NCBI RefSeq assembly: GCF_003051085.1
Contig: NZ_QAOM01000004.1
Coordinates: 62,001-126,000, forward strand
Direction of reading: 5' to 3'
DNA from: Trichococcus patagoniensis
Lineage (GTDB): Bacteria; Bacillota; Bacilli; Lactobacillales; Aerococcaceae
DNA length: 64,000 nt
Below, piece by piece: positions 34,767 to 44,979 of this stretch (positions are counted from its first letter, which is position 1; the number at the start of each line of letters is the position of its first letter). The notes below the pieces were generated by a model. It did no database searches and had not been told where the DNA came from. It worked only from the letters and a program-made list of their open reading frames with translations. Both the position numbers and the translations under genes were made by a program.

Positions 34767-36416
34767 CTAAATATTTGTGACGTAGTAGTAATCAAAATCG
34801 GCATACGAATCCCGTTGATGGGCATCGACAGAACCAATGAAGTTGAACAATGCTGTAAATCCGCCAATTTCTCCCGGTTCGCCATTTACACCTTCATCGG
34901 ATAGATAAGAAACATCAATCCCTTCAACAAACAGCTCCCACTCTTCATCTTGTCGGTACATTAAATCGGCGGTACCGTGTTTGTATCTGATTTTTAGTTC
35001 AAGTGCTTCTTCCTTCACTATGAAACGGTGATTGCTGTACTCGATGCGCTCGCCTCGTTTTGCTTGCAAAACGGTCAGTATCGTCGCTTCTTGTTCTTCT
35101 GAATAAGTTAAGTGCAGATACAACCAATTATTCGAATCATAGTACAGACCCACGCCTGCCGTTTCTGAATAATGATCCGGCTGAAAAGCCACTTTGGTTT
35201 GAACTTCATAACCAAACGAAGTCGCCCGAGTTGCCATAATGGCCGGATTAATTTGGGAGAAGAAAGAATTTTCGCCATGAATACGTAAATAACCAGGTCG
35301 CTCGGTTGTATTCACCCATTTTTGCTCTTGATTGCGATAAGGAGTCATAAAGTGAAGACTGTAAGCTGAGACAAACTCGTCTTTTATTTCGTGCGTGTTG
35401 GTTCCATCAATGGATAAGCCATCTATTCCTTCAACCGTCATCTTCGCTAAGTTTGACCCATCCGCCATTTCCAACCATCCGTCTTCGGTCCAATGCATTT
35501 TTTGAATGGAGGTTTCTCGTCCTAATGGATTCAGTAAAGTTCCTTCCAACGGACGAGACATCAAATGGGGCATGTACCATTCACCGGTAGTTGTCTCAAC
35601 TAAGGAGCCATGACCTGCTTTTTGCATAACGGAATTGGGATTATACATTTCAAAATGACCTGCGTCAGGATCACCTAGTGAAAACAAATGTCTAGGAGAG
35701 GAGGTAACAATCGGTTCGCCAGACGGATGTGGTTCGTAAGGCCCCAAAACATTTTTCGACCGGCCAATCTCTACGCCATGACCATAGCCTGTCCCGCCGG
35801 CTGCAATCAGCAAGTAGTAATAGTCGTTCCGTTTATAAATTTGTGGTGCTTCAGCACAACCACGCGTTGTAAAACCATGGTTGATGCGATGCCATTCACC
35901 GGTAATTCCGCCATTTTCCAAATCAACTTCAGCGATTACGATATGTCCAGGTGCTTGATAACCTTGCCGGGTTTCCCATTCCAAAATAGCCAAATAATGT
36001 TTGCCATTTTCATCATGAAAAATCGCTGGATCAAATCCGATGGCTGTTAAAAAGATTGGTTCTGACCAAGGTCCTTTAATATCATCTGCCCAAATTGCAT
36101 AAGAATCAGAATTAAATTCACGTCCAGCCATATTGACCATATGGGAATAAGCTAACCAGTATTTTTTTGTGGCTGGGTCGTAGGATAAATGCGGTGCCCA
36201 GATGCCGGCGGGCGTGTTGGTTCCTCTAAGATTTACTTCGCCATTTTTCAACGCGTAGTCAATTAATTCCCAGTTGGCTAAATCTTTGGATTGAAAAATT
36301 TGAATAGCTGGATTCCAGTGAAAGGTGGAGGTTGCTATATAATAAGTGTCCTCCACGCGAATAATTGATGGGTCGGGGGCCATCCCCGGAATAATCGGAT
36401 TTTGAATGGTGGTCAT
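34767..36416 (-). CDS. GH43 xylosidase/arabinofuranosidase (second)
   Basis: 549 residues. The propeller (about 1-310) opens with NPIIPGMAPDPSIIRVED (general base Asp); GCAEAPQIYKRNDYYYLL carries the acid Glu. The C-terminal half is a concanavalin-like sandwich. Relative to the 17.6 kb enzyme, the loop between blades 3 and 4 is longer (SLGDPDAGHFEMYNPNSV), so substrate choice may differ. First gene of a two-gene operon with the MFS carrier. GAGAGGAAG precedes the ATG. Confidence 0.94.
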   Translation of the reverse strand: MTTIQNPIIPGMAPDPSIIRVEDTYYIATSTFHWNPAIQIFQSKDLANWELIDYALKNGEVNLRGTNTPAGIWAPHLSYDPATKKYWLAYSHMVNMAGREFNSDSYAIWADDIKGPWSEPIFLTAIGFDPAIFHDENGKHYLAILEWETRQGYQAPGHIVIAEVDLENGGITGEWHRINHGFTTRGCAEAPQIYKRNDYYYLLIAAGGTGYGHGVEIGRSKNVLGPYEPHPSGEPIVTSSPRHLFSLGDPDAGHFEMYNPNSVMQKAGHGSLVETTTGEWYMPHLMSRPLEGTLLNPLGRETSIQKMHWTEDGWLEMADGSNLAKMTVEGIDGLSIDGTNTHEIKDEFVSAYSLHFMTPYRNQEQKWVNTTERPGYLRIHGENSFFSQINPAIMATRATSFGYEVQTKVAFQPDHYSETAGVGLYYDSNNWLYLHLTYSEEQEATILTVLQAKRGERIEYSNHRFIVKEEALELKIRYKHGTADLMYRQDEEWELFVEGIDVSYLSDEGVNGEPGEIGGFTALFNFIGSVDAHQRDSYADFDYYYVTNI

Positions 36417-36469
36417 TTTGCTTCTTCCTCTCTGTTTCGATTGTCATGTGGTGCCTAATGAATAGCGTT

Positions 36470-36483
36470 TGTATCCGGATACA
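36470..36483. promoter_or_regulatory. Palindrome TGTATCCGGATACA ahead of the GH43-MFS operon
   Basis: Perfect 14-bp palindrome 54 bases upstream of the GH43 start in an otherwise unremarkable 355-base gap. It is a possible operator for the AraC regulator at 36.8 kb or for a LacI-type repressor. Confidence 0.45.
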
Positions 36484-36720
36484 TTTTCCTGATTTTATAA
36501 ATGCGTCGGTGCCGGGCGGCGGTATTCCTTTTCTGTTATAAGCTACCACCTTTCTTTCCTTTTTGTGATTCCGTTTTCAATAATCGGTTTGCTCAGCTGA
36601 TGAATCGAAAATACCTTATGCCCAAAATGGAATCGTTTACTTTTCCTGAATTCATAATAAAAGAAATGAAACGCCAGTAATATATCAAAAAACGTATGAT
36701 TTTTACCATTTTTCGTACAA

Positions 36721-36753
36721 AAAAATCAGCCGCAAAATTTGCTGGCTGATTTT
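36721..36753. terminator. Terminator of the AraC gene at 36.8 kb
   Basis: AAAATCAGCC pairs with GGCTGATTTT around a 12-nt loop. Confidence 0.75.
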
Positions 36754-36771
36754 CAGAGTTGATTAGGCCGT

Positions 36772-37668
36772 TCAAGCCCTCTCTTTATTCAATTCGCGGT
36801 ACTCTTTTGGTGACAGATTACTCCATTTTTTAAATTGCCTGGAAAAATGGGAGAGATTCTGGTAGCCGATGATTTCAGCAATTTCACTAATGGAAAGCGT
36901 GGGTTGATGCAACAGAAATTTCGCCTCATTGTAGCGCAATTGATCCAAATAATGTTTCGGACTGACGGAGAAGACCTTCTTAAAAATCTTCAACATGGAA
37001 CTTTCACTGATGCCCATCGCTTCAGAGACTGCGTTCATGGACAGTAGCGAACGATTTTCTTCCAGTGGGTATTCCGTGAACGTCCGGAAATTCTTTTGAA
37101 TCGTATCAGCGATTGCCTTTGCCAAAACCAAAGAGGAATTATCGGAAGCTTCCATTTTTTGTTGTTCGTAGGTGGTATAGTCCAGCAAACAGATTACCAA
37201 TTCGATCAATAACCTTTCTACTAACAGCTTTTCTCGCAAACAAAATTTTTCCTGTTCCAAGAATCCGACATAGGCTTCCAAAATTTCTTTTATTTTAATG
37301 AACACAATGTTATCTTTGCGCAATTGAATCGGACAATACATCAATAAATTTTGCTGGATTTCTGGATCGTCAATGTCGAAATGTGCACAAAAATACTTCA
37401 GTCCTTCTTTTGAAGTGCATGAGTTTTCATGGGACGTGCCTGGCGGGATCAAAATGATATCCCCTTCAACAAAATCGTAAGACCGACTGTCAAAATCAGT
37501 ATGCTGGACCCCTTCAAGAATAATCATGATTTCAAAGGCGAAGTGCGTCTCTCGCTTAGCAACCCAACCGAAAGGGACTTTCTGTTGATGTCCGCCGAAA
37601 AATTTCATATTAAGATTGATTTCCGGCAAATTTTTTAATTTTTTTAGCCATTCTGGTTTCTCATTCAT
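36772..37668 (-). CDS. AraC-family regulator (36.8 kb)
   Basis: 298 residues. Cupin sensor (about 35-105; HFAFEIMIILEGVQHTDF, EGDIILIPPGTSHE) and a C-terminal double helix-turn-helix (AVSEAMGISESSMLKIFKKV and ISEIAEIIGYQNLSHFSRQF). It lacks the long N-terminal extension of the other two glycan-locus AraC proteins. It lies immediately upstream of, and on the same strand as, the GH43-MFS operon, its likely target. Confidence 0.93.
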   Translation of the reverse strand: MNEKPEWLKKLKNLPEINLNMKFFGGHQQKVPFGWVAKRETHFAFEIMIILEGVQHTDFDSRSYDFVEGDIILIPPGTSHENSCTSKEGLKYFCAHFDIDDPEIQQNLLMYCPIQLRKDNIVFIKIKEILEAYVGFLEQEKFCLREKLLVERLLIELVICLLDYTTYEQQKMEASDNSSLVLAKAIADTIQKNFRTFTEYPLEENRSLLSMNAVSEAMGISESSMLKIFKKVFSVSPKHYLDQLRYNEAKFLLHQPTLSISEIAEIIGYQNLSHFSRQFKKWSNLSPKEYRELNKERA

Positions 37669-37727
37669 AAGTTATGCCCCTATTTGTATTTTCAGGTATT
37701 TTACCATCTTATCTGAATTATAGACAT

Positions 37728-37795
37728 ACAAAAAAACAACAAGCCCCCTTGTTTCCGATAGCGATCGGAAGCGAGGAGGCTTGCTGTTTTAGAGA
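37728..37795 (-). terminator. Terminator of the malPBMR operon
   Basis: On the minus strand AAACAGCAAGCCTCCTCGCTTCC pairs imperfectly with GGAAACAAGGGGGCTTGTTG, followed by TTTTTTTGTATG. The hairpin resembles the one at 33.27 kb. Confidence 0.75.
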
Positions 37796-37816
37796 ATTTG
37801 GTTGTTGAATGTGCCT

Positions 37817-37990
37817 AATTCCCGGCAAGGGGACTGTCACCGGGAATCCGACTTCCGAAATGAACGGAATTCCCGGCGAAAAAACTTTCACCGGGAATTC
37901 GACTTCCGAAATGAGCGGAATTCCCGGCGAGGAAGCTGTCACCGGGAATTCGGCCTCCGAAGTGAGTAAATTTCCCAGCAAGAGGCATGC
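37817..37990. repeat. Palindromic 51-bp tandem repeat, family 2, locus B (3 units plus a remnant)
   Basis: Units at 37817, 37868 and 37919 are exactly 51 bp. Each holds AATTCCCGGC ... TCACCGGGAA and the linker CTTCCGAAATGA. They lie between the malR stop codon and its terminator. Confidence 0.9.
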
Positions 37991-38006
37991 TATTTATAGT
38001 GTTTCC

Positions 38007-39020
38007 TCAATCATGCACCCGCATGACCGTCTCCCTTTCGATCACTTCATGCGGCACGATCATCTTCGGCAGCAAGGCGCTCGGTTCGTGGAGTTGGCGG
38101 ATCAATAGGGCTGCGGCTTGTCTGGCCAGTTCCTGGACGTGGATGTCGATGGTCGTCAGGAACGGGTGGGACAGGGTCGCGAAGACGGAATTGTTGAAGC
38201 TGATCAGGGAGATGTCGTCCGGCACTTTGTACTGGTCCAGCTGCAGATACTGCAGGACCCGCAAGGCCAGGCGGTCATCGCCGACGACAAGTCCGGTCGG
38301 TTTGGTCTCTTCGAGGAACTCCTGAAAAGCCATGAAATCATTCGGCGTTTCGAAATACAGTTCCGGATGGACGGTCAGATTGGCGTCGCGCAAGGCATCG
38401 GAATAGCCTTTGTAGCGCTCCTTGTCGACGACCTGCGAAGGCGTCAGCCCGACGTAGCCGATCCGTTGGTGCCCATGCTGGATCAGGCAGTCGGCCGCCG
38501 ATTTGCCGGACAGGCGGTTGTCGTTGTCGATGTAGATCGTCTCGTTTTCATAGACATCCGGTTTCCCCAGCAGTGCGTAGGGAATCTTCTCATCATGCAG
38601 AAACTTGCGGATCGGGTCCTTCGCCTCTGAATACAATAGAATGAAGCCATCGACCAGTTTGCGTTGATGCATCAGGCGCACGCTGTCCTTCAGTTCCGCC
38701 ATCGTTTTCCCGGTCGCCAGGGAGATCATGTATTTCTGTTCGTTGCAGACGACGCCGATTTCCTGGATCATCTCGAGGAAGAGCGGATTCTGCGCAGGAT
38801 TCCCCATCGTCCCCACCGGCAGGATCACGCCGATCGTCTGCGTGGACTTGTTGGCCAGATTCTGGGCGGCGAAGTTGGGCGTATAACCCAATTTATGCAT
38901 CGCTTGGCGCACTTTCACTTTTGTGTTTTCGCTGATCAGCGGACTATCCTTCAACGTGCGTGAAACAGTTGAAGTCGCGACGCCCGCTTCTCTGGCGACA
39001 TCTTTTATCGTAACGGTCAT
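38007..39020 (-). CDS. malR: LacI-family maltose operon repressor
   Basis: 337 residues. N-terminal helix-turn-helix (TIKDVAREAGVATSTVSRTL) with hinge helix, then a periplasmic-binding-like effector domain (about 60-330). Last gene of malP-malB-malM-malR, as in Enterococcus faecalis. It is the obvious candidate to bind the TGCAAYCGRTTGCA palindromes found at the malP, malT and malE promoters. Two ATGs compete; the second (39020) has the better spacing to AAGGA. Confidence 0.9.
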   Translation of the reverse strand: MTVTIKDVAREAGVATSTVSRTLKDSPLISENTKVKVRQAMHKLGYTPNFAAQNLANKSTQTIGVILPVGTMGNPAQNPLFLEMIQEIGVVCNEQKYMISLATGKTMAELKDSVRLMHQRKLVDGFILLYSEAKDPIRKFLHDEKIPYALLGKPDVYENETIYIDNDNRLSGKSAADCLIQHGHQRIGYVGLTPSQVVDKERYKGYSDALRDANLTVHPELYFETPNDFMAFQEFLEETKPTGLVVGDDRLALRVLQYLQLDQYKVPDDISLISFNNSVFATLSHPFLTTIDIHVQELARQAAALLIRQLHEPSALLPKMIVPHEVIERETVMRVHD

Positions 39021-39057
39021 AGGCATTTTCCTTAGAGTTCATTTTTGTATCTCTAGA

Positions 39058-40083
39058 TTACCATTTAAAAGTGTAATTTTGAACCCTTGTCGCTAAAGTA
39101 TTTGGCGCCAGGACAATATCGTCCCAGCCGGGATGATGGATGGCGTCCGGCACTTCCTGCGCTTCGATCGCCAAACCGAGGTGGCTCCGCATAGGGCGGC
39201 CGTTCACAAGGTAAGGTTCGTTCATGTCCGTCGTCGAAAAAAGCACGATGCTGCTGCGGTTGCTGGACAGTTCCATTTCCCGGCCGCTGCCTTTATCGCT
39301 GAGGATCAGCTGCGGTTGTTCGTCCGAGTGCATCAGAAAAACGTCATCGAAACCTTCTGGCCGTTTGCGGATGGCTTCACTGATTCGGGTCGGTTCACGG
39401 AAATCGAAAGCCGTCCCCGCCACTGCTTGCTTTGCTCCGATCGGCAGCTTTTCGGCATCCAACTCCAACACTTCCTCGCAGGCCAGCTGCAGGGTGTGGT
39501 CGGTTACCGGCCGTTTGGCGTCGCCGCTCAAGTTGAAATAGATATGGCTGGTCGGATTGAACAGCGTTTCCTCCGCGCTTATGCCTGCCATCGTGATCGT
39601 CAGGCGGCCTTGGTTGTCCAAAACATAGCTGACTTTGGCCTGCAGATTAACTGGATAGCCGACCGTTTCCGGAGTCGATTCCAAAGTGAACGTGACGGTC
39701 ACTGCTTCTGCCGTCTCTTCGGTCGTGAAATCCCAGAACTGCTGGCCCCAACCGCGGCTGCCACCGTGGATATGGTGCGCGCCGTTGTTCTGCTCCAGCT
39801 GCACAGTTCCCCATTTGCCTCCGGCGATTCGGCCGGCAACCGGTCCAACGGTCGCGCCGTAGGAAGCCAGGTCGTTTCCGTAGGCTTCCGCATCGGCCAG
39901 GCCGAGGACAACATTTTCGCTTTTGCCTTCCCGATCCGGGACCAGCAAGCGGATCAGTCGGGCGCCGTAGTTGATGCAGCTGACGGTCATGCCATTCGGC
40001 TGGCTCAAATCGATGCGCCACACTTTTTCCGTTCCGATGCTGCCCCATTCGCGGACAGTGATGCTGCCGATGAAGCTAGCCAT
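39058..40083 (-). CDS. malM: Aldose 1-epimerase (maltose-operon mutarotase)
   Basis: 341 residues, GalM family beta-sandwich. Markers: the NYGARLIRLLVPDR strand, GPVAGRIAGGKW, the catalytic His region in HHIHGGSRGWGQQFWDF, NPTSHIYFNLSG and a late catalytic Glu in GLAIEAQ. It interconverts alpha and beta anomers of glucose (or maltose), feeding the anomer-specific enzymes of the operon. It overlaps the end of malB by 8 bases, which implies coupling. Confidence 0.93.
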   Translation of the reverse strand: MASFIGSITVREWGSIGTEKVWRIDLSQPNGMTVSCINYGARLIRLLVPDREGKSENVVLGLADAEAYGNDLASYGATVGPVAGRIAGGKWGTVQLEQNNGAHHIHGGSRGWGQQFWDFTTEETAEAVTVTFTLESTPETVGYPVNLQAKVSYVLDNQGRLTITMAGISAEETLFNPTSHIYFNLSGDAKRPVTDHTLQLACEEVLELDAEKLPIGAKQAVAGTAFDFREPTRISEAIRKRPEGFDDVFLMHSDEQPQLILSDKGSGREMELSSNRSSIVLFSTTDMNEPYLVNGRPMRSHLGLAIEAQEVPDAIHHPGWDDIVLAPNTLATRVQNYTFKW

Positions 40084-40750
40084 TGGCTATCGCCTTTTCC
40101 CACGTATCGCGCAGGACGGCCAGCGACAATGCGCTTGTGTCAGGCAATACGCGGTCGGCTTGCGCCAGCACTTCTGCATCTCCGATCGCGACCGCAGTGA
40201 TGTTCGCGGCTTTGATGGCCTCCACTCCGGAAGCGGCATCCTCAACGCCGATGCATTCGGCCGGTTCCGCATCAGCCAAGGCTGCTCCCGCCAAAAAGAT
40301 GTCTGGAGCCGGTTTGCCTGCAGCAACTGAAGCCGGATCGACGATGCCGTCGAAGTAGTCTTTCACCTGCAGCAACTCCAAAATGCCGGGTGCGTTCTTG
40401 CTGGCGGAAGTTATGATTGTCTTCAGACCGGCTGCGCGCAGTTCTTCCAATAAAGGCAGGATCCCCGGCAGGATGTCGGCCGGTGTCATTTCCTGGATCA
40501 ATTCCAGATAGTGGTCATTTTTCTTTGTGCACAAGGCTTCTTTTTCAGCCAAGGAATATTTGTCAGCCAATCCGCCGAATGCCAGGATGCGCTCGAGCGA
40601 GTCCATCCGGCTGACGCCTTTCAGCTCTTCATTGAAGGCTTCGTCGACCGTGACCCCCAACTCTTTGCCGAGTTCGCGCCAGGCCAAAAAATGGAATTTG
40701 GCGGTGTCGGTGATGACGCCATCCAAATCGAACAATACTGCTTTCAACAT
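40076..40750 (-). CDS. malB: Beta-phosphoglucomutase of the maltose operon
   Basis: 224 residues from the ATG at 40750 (AAAGGAGAG upstream). FDLDGVITDTA gives nucleophile Asp8 and acid/base Asp10; ITSASKNAPGI and CIGVEDAASGVEAI complete the HAD motifs. It turns the beta-glucose 1-phosphate released by MalP into glucose 6-phosphate. Very close to the free-standing copy at 22.2 kb. Sits between malP and malM in one operon. Confidence 0.95.
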   Translation of the reverse strand: MLKAVLFDLDGVITDTAKFHFLAWRELGKELGVTVDEAFNEELKGVSRMDSLERILAFGGLADKYSLAEKEALCTKKNDHYLELIQEMTPADILPGILPLLEELRAAGLKTIITSASKNAPGILELLQVKDYFDGIVDPASVAAGKPAPDIFLAGAALADAEPAECIGVEDAASGVEAIKAANITAVAIGDAEVLAQADRVLPDTSALSLAVLRDTWEKAIANG

Positions 40751-40773
40751 TTCTTTCTCTCCTTTAGTGTCGC

Positions 40774-43047
40774 TCACACGGACACGGTCTTTTTAAGTGC
40801 GACTTTGATTTCATCTTCCAATTGCAGTTCTTCATCATAGATACGGACAGGCAACGCTTCGCCTTTCACCAAGGTCAGGCTGACTGCCTCTTCGTCCACT
40901 GCGATCAGGATCAAGCGACCGCGGTAGTTGATGTGGAATTGGTAGTTCGTCCAGTCTTTCGGCAGGAAAGGTGCAAAACGCAATCCGTCCTTGGCGCGCA
41001 TGCCGGCGAAGCCTTCCGCGATCGTCAACCAGCTGCCGGTCATCGAGGTGATGTGCAGACCGTCTTCCGTGTCGTTGTTGTAATTGTCCAGATCCAAGCG
41101 CGCGGTGCGTTGATACAGTTCCACGGCTTTTTCTTCCTTGTGCAGTTCGGCAGCAAGGATGGCATGGATGCATGGCGACAAGCTTGATTCATGCACAGTC
41201 ATCGGCTCGTAGAAGTCGAAGTTGCGTTCTTTTTCTTCCATAGAGAATTGGTCGCCGAACAGGTAGATGCCTTGCAGCACATCCGCCTGTTTGATGAAGC
41301 AAGAGCGCAGAATCTTATCCCATGACCATTTTTGGTTCAACGGCAATTCAGCCGGGTCCAAAGCGCTGACCGGTTTCAGATCCTTGTCCAAGAACGTGTC
41401 ATGCTGGACGAAAACGTCGCGCTCTTCATCATAAGGGAAGTACATGCGATCGATGATATCCTGCCATTTGGCTTTTTCGTCTGCGGTGATCCCCAGCGCT
41501 TTTTCGCGTTCCGGATATTTTTCCAAGCTTTCCAGAGTATAACGCAGCACCCAGACGGCCAAACGGTTTGTGTACCAGTTGTTGTTGATGTTGTTTTCAT
41601 ACTCGTTCGGTCCGGTCACGCCGTGGATCATGTAGCATTGCTTGTTCTGCGAGAAGTGCACGCGATCCGCCCAGAAACGGCTGACGGCGCCGAGCACTTC
41701 CAGCCCTTCTTCGGCCAAGTAGCTTTCATCGCCCGTATAGGCGGTATAATTGTAGATTGCGTAAGGAATCGCGCCGTTGCGGTGGATTTCCTCGAAAGTG
41801 ATCTCCCATTCATTGTGGCACTCCACTCCGGTGAAGGTCACCATCGGATACAACGCGCCCTTCAAGCCTTGTTGCTTCGCATTATGGAAAGCGCCAGGTA
41901 ATTGGTTGTGGCGGTATTTCAGCAAGTTGCGGGTGACTTCGGGTTCGGTTACCGCCAAGTAGAACGGCACGCCGTAAGCTTCCGTATCCCAGTAGGTAGC
42001 GCCGCCGTATTTCTCGCCGGTGAAGCCTTTCGGCCCGATGTTCAGGCGTTCATCTTCCCCATAATAGGTGGAGAACAGTTGGAACAGATTGAAACGGATG
42101 CCTTGTTGCGCTTCATCGTTTCCGCCGATCTCGACATCCGCCAGTTCCCAGCGTTTTGCCCACAGATTAGCTTGTTTCGCTTCCAAAGCTGCGAAACTTT
42201 GGCCGGCGACTTTTGTGGCGTAGATTGCTTCGGCCGCAGCCGAAAGCTCGTCCTTCGCATGATCGCGGCTCGTCGTCAGCGTCACGTATTTCTCCAAGGA
42301 AAGGACTTGGCCGTTTCCGGCTTCGCCTTCGAACACTTGCGAGACGAACAGTTCTTTGCTCTTGTTTCCGGCAGGCTCGAAACCGTCCGTTTTGTGGTGC
42401 ATCGTGGCAGCCACGGTGAAACGCTCGATGCCGAAGTTGTTCGGGATCGTTTCTACGACCAGCGTATCATCCGTCTGCTCGATCCATTCCCAGAACATCT
42501 CTTCATAGTTGGCATCCTCGTTTTGGACATTCCCGTCCAGCGCGCTTTCGATGCGGATAGCCGCCTTTTCCGAAGCTGTAATTTCCACTTTGATGGCACA
42601 AAGTTCCTTGATGTCGATGCTCAGGAAGCGCGTGAAATGGACTGTGACTTCCTTGCCGTTCTTCACGACCGTAAAGAAGCGCTCCAAGCGGCCTTTTTCC
42701 ATATCCAGCGTCAACTCGAAATCCTTCAGCTCATCCTTATGCAAGTCGACTTCTTCCCCGTCCACAAAGAGGTGCATATAGAGGAAATTCATCGCGTTGA
42801 TCACTTTGCCGAAATAGTCCGGGTAGCCGTTTTTCCACCAGCCCACGCGGGTTTTGTCGGGATACCAAACGCCCGCCAGATACGTGCCTTGGTGGTGATC
42901 GCCCGTGTAGGCTTCCTCGAAGTTCCCGCGCATGCCCATATAGCCATTGCCGAGGCTGGTCAAACTTTCCTGCAGGCGGCGGTTTTCTTTGTCTAATTGT
43001 TTAGTTGTCACTTTCCATGGATCGATTTCAAAAATTTGTTGTGTCAT
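40774..43047 (-). CDS. malP: Maltose phosphorylase, GH65
   Basis: 757 residues from the ATG at 43047 (AAGGGGG 8 bases ahead). N-terminal beta-sandwich with [16 protein letters not shown] and [18 protein letters not shown], then the helical barrel containing [20 protein letters not shown], where the Glu is the general acid, and the family phosphate/glucose contacts. It splits maltose with phosphate into glucose and beta-glucose 1-phosphate. First gene of malPBMR. Its promoter has the MalR-like operator in the spacer. Confidence 0.96.
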   Translation of the reverse strand: MTQQIFEIDPWKVTTKQLDKENRRLQESLTSLGNGYMGMRGNFEEAYTGDHHQGTYLAGVWYPDKTRVGWWKNGYPDYFGKVINAMNFLYMHLFVDGEEVDLHKDELKDFELTLDMEKGRLERFFTVVKNGKEVTVHFTRFLSIDIKELCAIKVEITASEKAAIRIESALDGNVQNEDANYEEMFWEWIEQTDDTLVVETIPNNFGIERFTVAATMHHKTDGFEPAGNKSKELFVSQVFEGEAGNGQVLSLEKYVTLTTSRDHAKDELSAAAEAIYATKVAGQSFAALEAKQANLWAKRWELADVEIGGNDEAQQGIRFNLFQLFSTYYGEDERLNIGPKGFTGEKYGGATYWDTEAYGVPFYLAVTEPEVTRNLLKYRHNQLPGAFHNAKQQGLKGALYPMVTFTGVECHNEWEITFEEIHRNGAIPYAIYNYTAYTGDESYLAEEGLEVLGAVSRFWADRVHFSQNKQCYMIHGVTGPNEYENNINNNWYTNRLAVWVLRYTLESLEKYPEREKALGITADEKAKWQDIIDRMYFPYDEERDVFVQHDTFLDKDLKPVSALDPAELPLNQKWSWDKILRSCFIKQADVLQGIYLFGDQFSMEEKERNFDFYEPMTVHESSLSPCIHAILAAELHKEEKAVELYQRTARLDLDNYNNDTEDGLHITSMTGSWLTIAEGFAGMRAKDGLRFAPFLPKDWTNYQFHINYRGRLILIAVDEEAVSLTLVKGEALPVRIYDEELQLEDEIKVALKKTVSV

Positions 43048-43079
43048 CATTGGTTCCCCCTTATTTGTTCTTCCCCCAT

Positions 43080-43121
43080 AGTTTACGTGCAATCGGTTGC
43101 ATTGTCAATGCAAAGGTTGCA
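43080..43121 (-). promoter_or_regulatory. malP promoter with MalR operators
   Basis: On the minus strand TTGACA (43103-43108) and TAAACT (43080-43085) are 17 bases apart. The operator TGCAACCGATTGCA (43088-43101) fills the spacer. A second weaker copy TGCAACCTTTGCA (43109-43121) lies just upstream. Confidence 0.85.
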
Positions 43122-43209
43122 TTATTATTTCTGCTGTGACTTTTCGTAGGCTTTCCGCCTTTCCTTTCATCTATGCGTTAGAAAAGCATATTATTCTAAA
43201 ATAGAACGC

Positions 43210-43267
43210 TTGCATAATTTCCGGATTTGGTCTATACTTCGAATCGTAAACGTTGCAATCGATTGCA
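43210..43267 (+). promoter_or_regulatory. malT promoter with MalR operator
   Basis: TTGCAT (43210-43215) and TATACT (43233-43238) are 17 bases apart. The perfect palindrome TGCAATCGATTGCA (43254-43267) sits just downstream of the expected start site, a road-block position. Confidence 0.85.
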
Positions 43268-43293
43268 TTAACATTTTGAGAGGAGTTTTAAAA

Positions 43294-44964
43294 ATGAAGA
43301 AAATATTTACGTTCGATTTTTGGCAAAAATTCGGTAAGGCCTTGATGGTTGTCATCGCGGTCATGCCGGCAGCTGGTTTGATGATCAGTATCGGCAAGAT
43401 GATCGCTATGTTCTCGGGGGATGTCCAATTGTTGCTGACAACGGCTGGGGTTATCGAAGACCTGGGCTGGGCTGTCATCGTCAACCTGCATATCCTGTTT
43501 GCCGTCGCCATCGGGGGATCTTGGGCGAAAGAGCGTGCCGGAGGAGCATTCGCCGCGTTGCTTGCCTTCATCCTGATCAACCGCACGACCGGTAAACTTT
43601 TCGCAGTAACCGGAGATATGTTGGCTACGGACGGCGCAACAACCAAGACGTTATTCGGTCAGGATATCCTGGTGAACGGCTACTTCACTAACGTTTTGGG
43701 CGCACCCGCTTTGAATATGGGGGTATTCGTCGGGATTATCGCCGGTTTTGTCGGTGCCGTTATCTTCAATAAGTATTACAACTATCGCAAACTGCCTGAA
43801 GCTTTGTCCTTCTTCAACGGCAAACGTTTCGTGCCTTTCGTCGTCATCGGTGGGTCCGTCGTTATTTCCCTTATCTTGGCAATCATCTGGCCAGTCGTTC
43901 AGACCGGCATCAATAATTTCGGGATTTGGATCGCCGACTCCGCGGATACAGCACCGATCTTGGCGCCGTTCGTATACGGTACACTGGAGCGTCTGTTGTT
44001 GCCTTTCGGTCTGCACCATATGCTGACGATTCCGATGAACTACACTTCTTTGGGCGGAACCTACACAATCTTGACGGGTGCTGCTGCAGGTTCGCAAGTG
44101 TTCGGCCAGGATCCGCTTTGGTTGGCTTGGGCCAGTGATTTGGTGAATTTGAACAACACTGGTGATACAACAGCCTACAGTGAGTTGCTGAACGCATTCA
44201 CTCCGGCCCGCTTCAAAGTCGGCCAAATGATCGGGGCAGCCGGCAGCCTGATGGGCTTGGCGTACGCCATGTACCGCAACGTCGATGTCGACAAACGTCC
44301 GAAATACAAATCCATGTTCTTCTCGGCAGCCATTGCTGTTTTCCTGACAGGTGTAACCGAACCGCTTGAGTACATGTTCATGTTCGCTGCACCGCTGCTT
44401 TACGGTGTCTACGCAGTCCTGCAAGGGGTCGCTTTCGCCATGGCCGACATCATCAGCCTGCGCGTCCACTCCTTCGGTACGCTGGAATTCCTGACGCGCG
44501 TCCCGATGTCCCTGAAAGCCGGCTTGTGGCTGGATGTCGTCAACTACATCTGGGTGACGATCGCTTTCGCCGTCATTATGTACTTCGTCGCCAATTTCAT
44601 GATCAAGCGCTTCAAATTCGCAACACCGGGACGTTTGGGCAACTATACGGACTTCGATGGTGAAGCTGAAGAAACGACTGCTTCCGCTGCGATTCCGGAA
44701 GGCGATGCTGGTGCATCCGACAACGACAAACTTGTTTGGAACATCATCAACGCATTCGGCGGCCAAGAAAACATCACAGAAGTCGATGCCTGCATGACGC
44801 GTCTGCGCGTCACAGTCAAAGACGAAGCGCAAGTGGCGGAAGACAAAAAATGGTCCACATTGGGCGCTCGCGGCGTCATCCGCAAAGGCAAAGGCATCCA
44901 AGTCGTGTACGGTCCTCAGGCAGATGTCCTGAAATCTGATATAATAGACTTACTTGGAAGATAG
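43294..44964 (+). CDS. malT: Maltose-specific PTS enzyme IICB
   Basis: 556 residues from the ATG at 43294 after GAGAGGAG. An EIIC domain of about ten helices (about 10-440; GLHHMLTIPMNYTSLGG is the substrate loop) precedes an EIIB domain (about 478-555) with VDACMTRLRVTV, whose Cys carries the phosphate. There is no IIA domain, so a glucose-type IIA from elsewhere must serve it, as for the E. faecalis MalT. It imports maltose as maltose 6'-phosphate. Operon with mapP, 15 bases apart. Confidence 0.94.
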   Translation: MKKIFTFDFWQKFGKALMVVIAVMPAAGLMISIGKMIAMFSGDVQLLLTTAGVIEDLGWAVIVNLHILFAVAIGGSWAKERAGGAFAALLAFILINRTTGKLFAVTGDMLATDGATTKTLFGQDILVNGYFTNVLGAPALNMGVFVGIIAGFVGAVIFNKYYNYRKLPEALSFFNGKRFVPFVVIGGSVVISLILAIIWPVVQTGINNFGIWIADSADTAPILAPFVYGTLERLLLPFGLHHMLTIPMNYTSLGGTYTILTGAAAGSQVFGQDPLWLAWASDLVNLNNTGDTTAYSELLNAFTPARFKVGQMIGAAGSLMGLAYAMYRNVDVDKRPKYKSMFFSAAIAVFLTGVTEPLEYMFMFAAPLLYGVYAVLQGVAFAMADIISLRVHSFGTLEFLTRVPMSLKAGLWLDVVNYIWVTIAFAVIMYFVANFMIKRFKFATPGRLGNYTDFDGEAEETTASAAIPEGDAGASDNDKLVWNIINAFGGQENITEVDACMTRLRVTVKDEAQVAEDKKWSTLGARGVIRKGKGIQVVYGPQADVLKSDIIDLLGR

Positions 44965-44979
44965 AAAGGTGTGGACCAA

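Noticed and set aside
43651-44901. 416-codon open frame on the minus strand
   Set aside because: It is antisense to malT, which has clear PTS domains, a promoter and a ribosome-binding site. The antisense product is rich in odd His/Asp/Gln composition and has no start signals.
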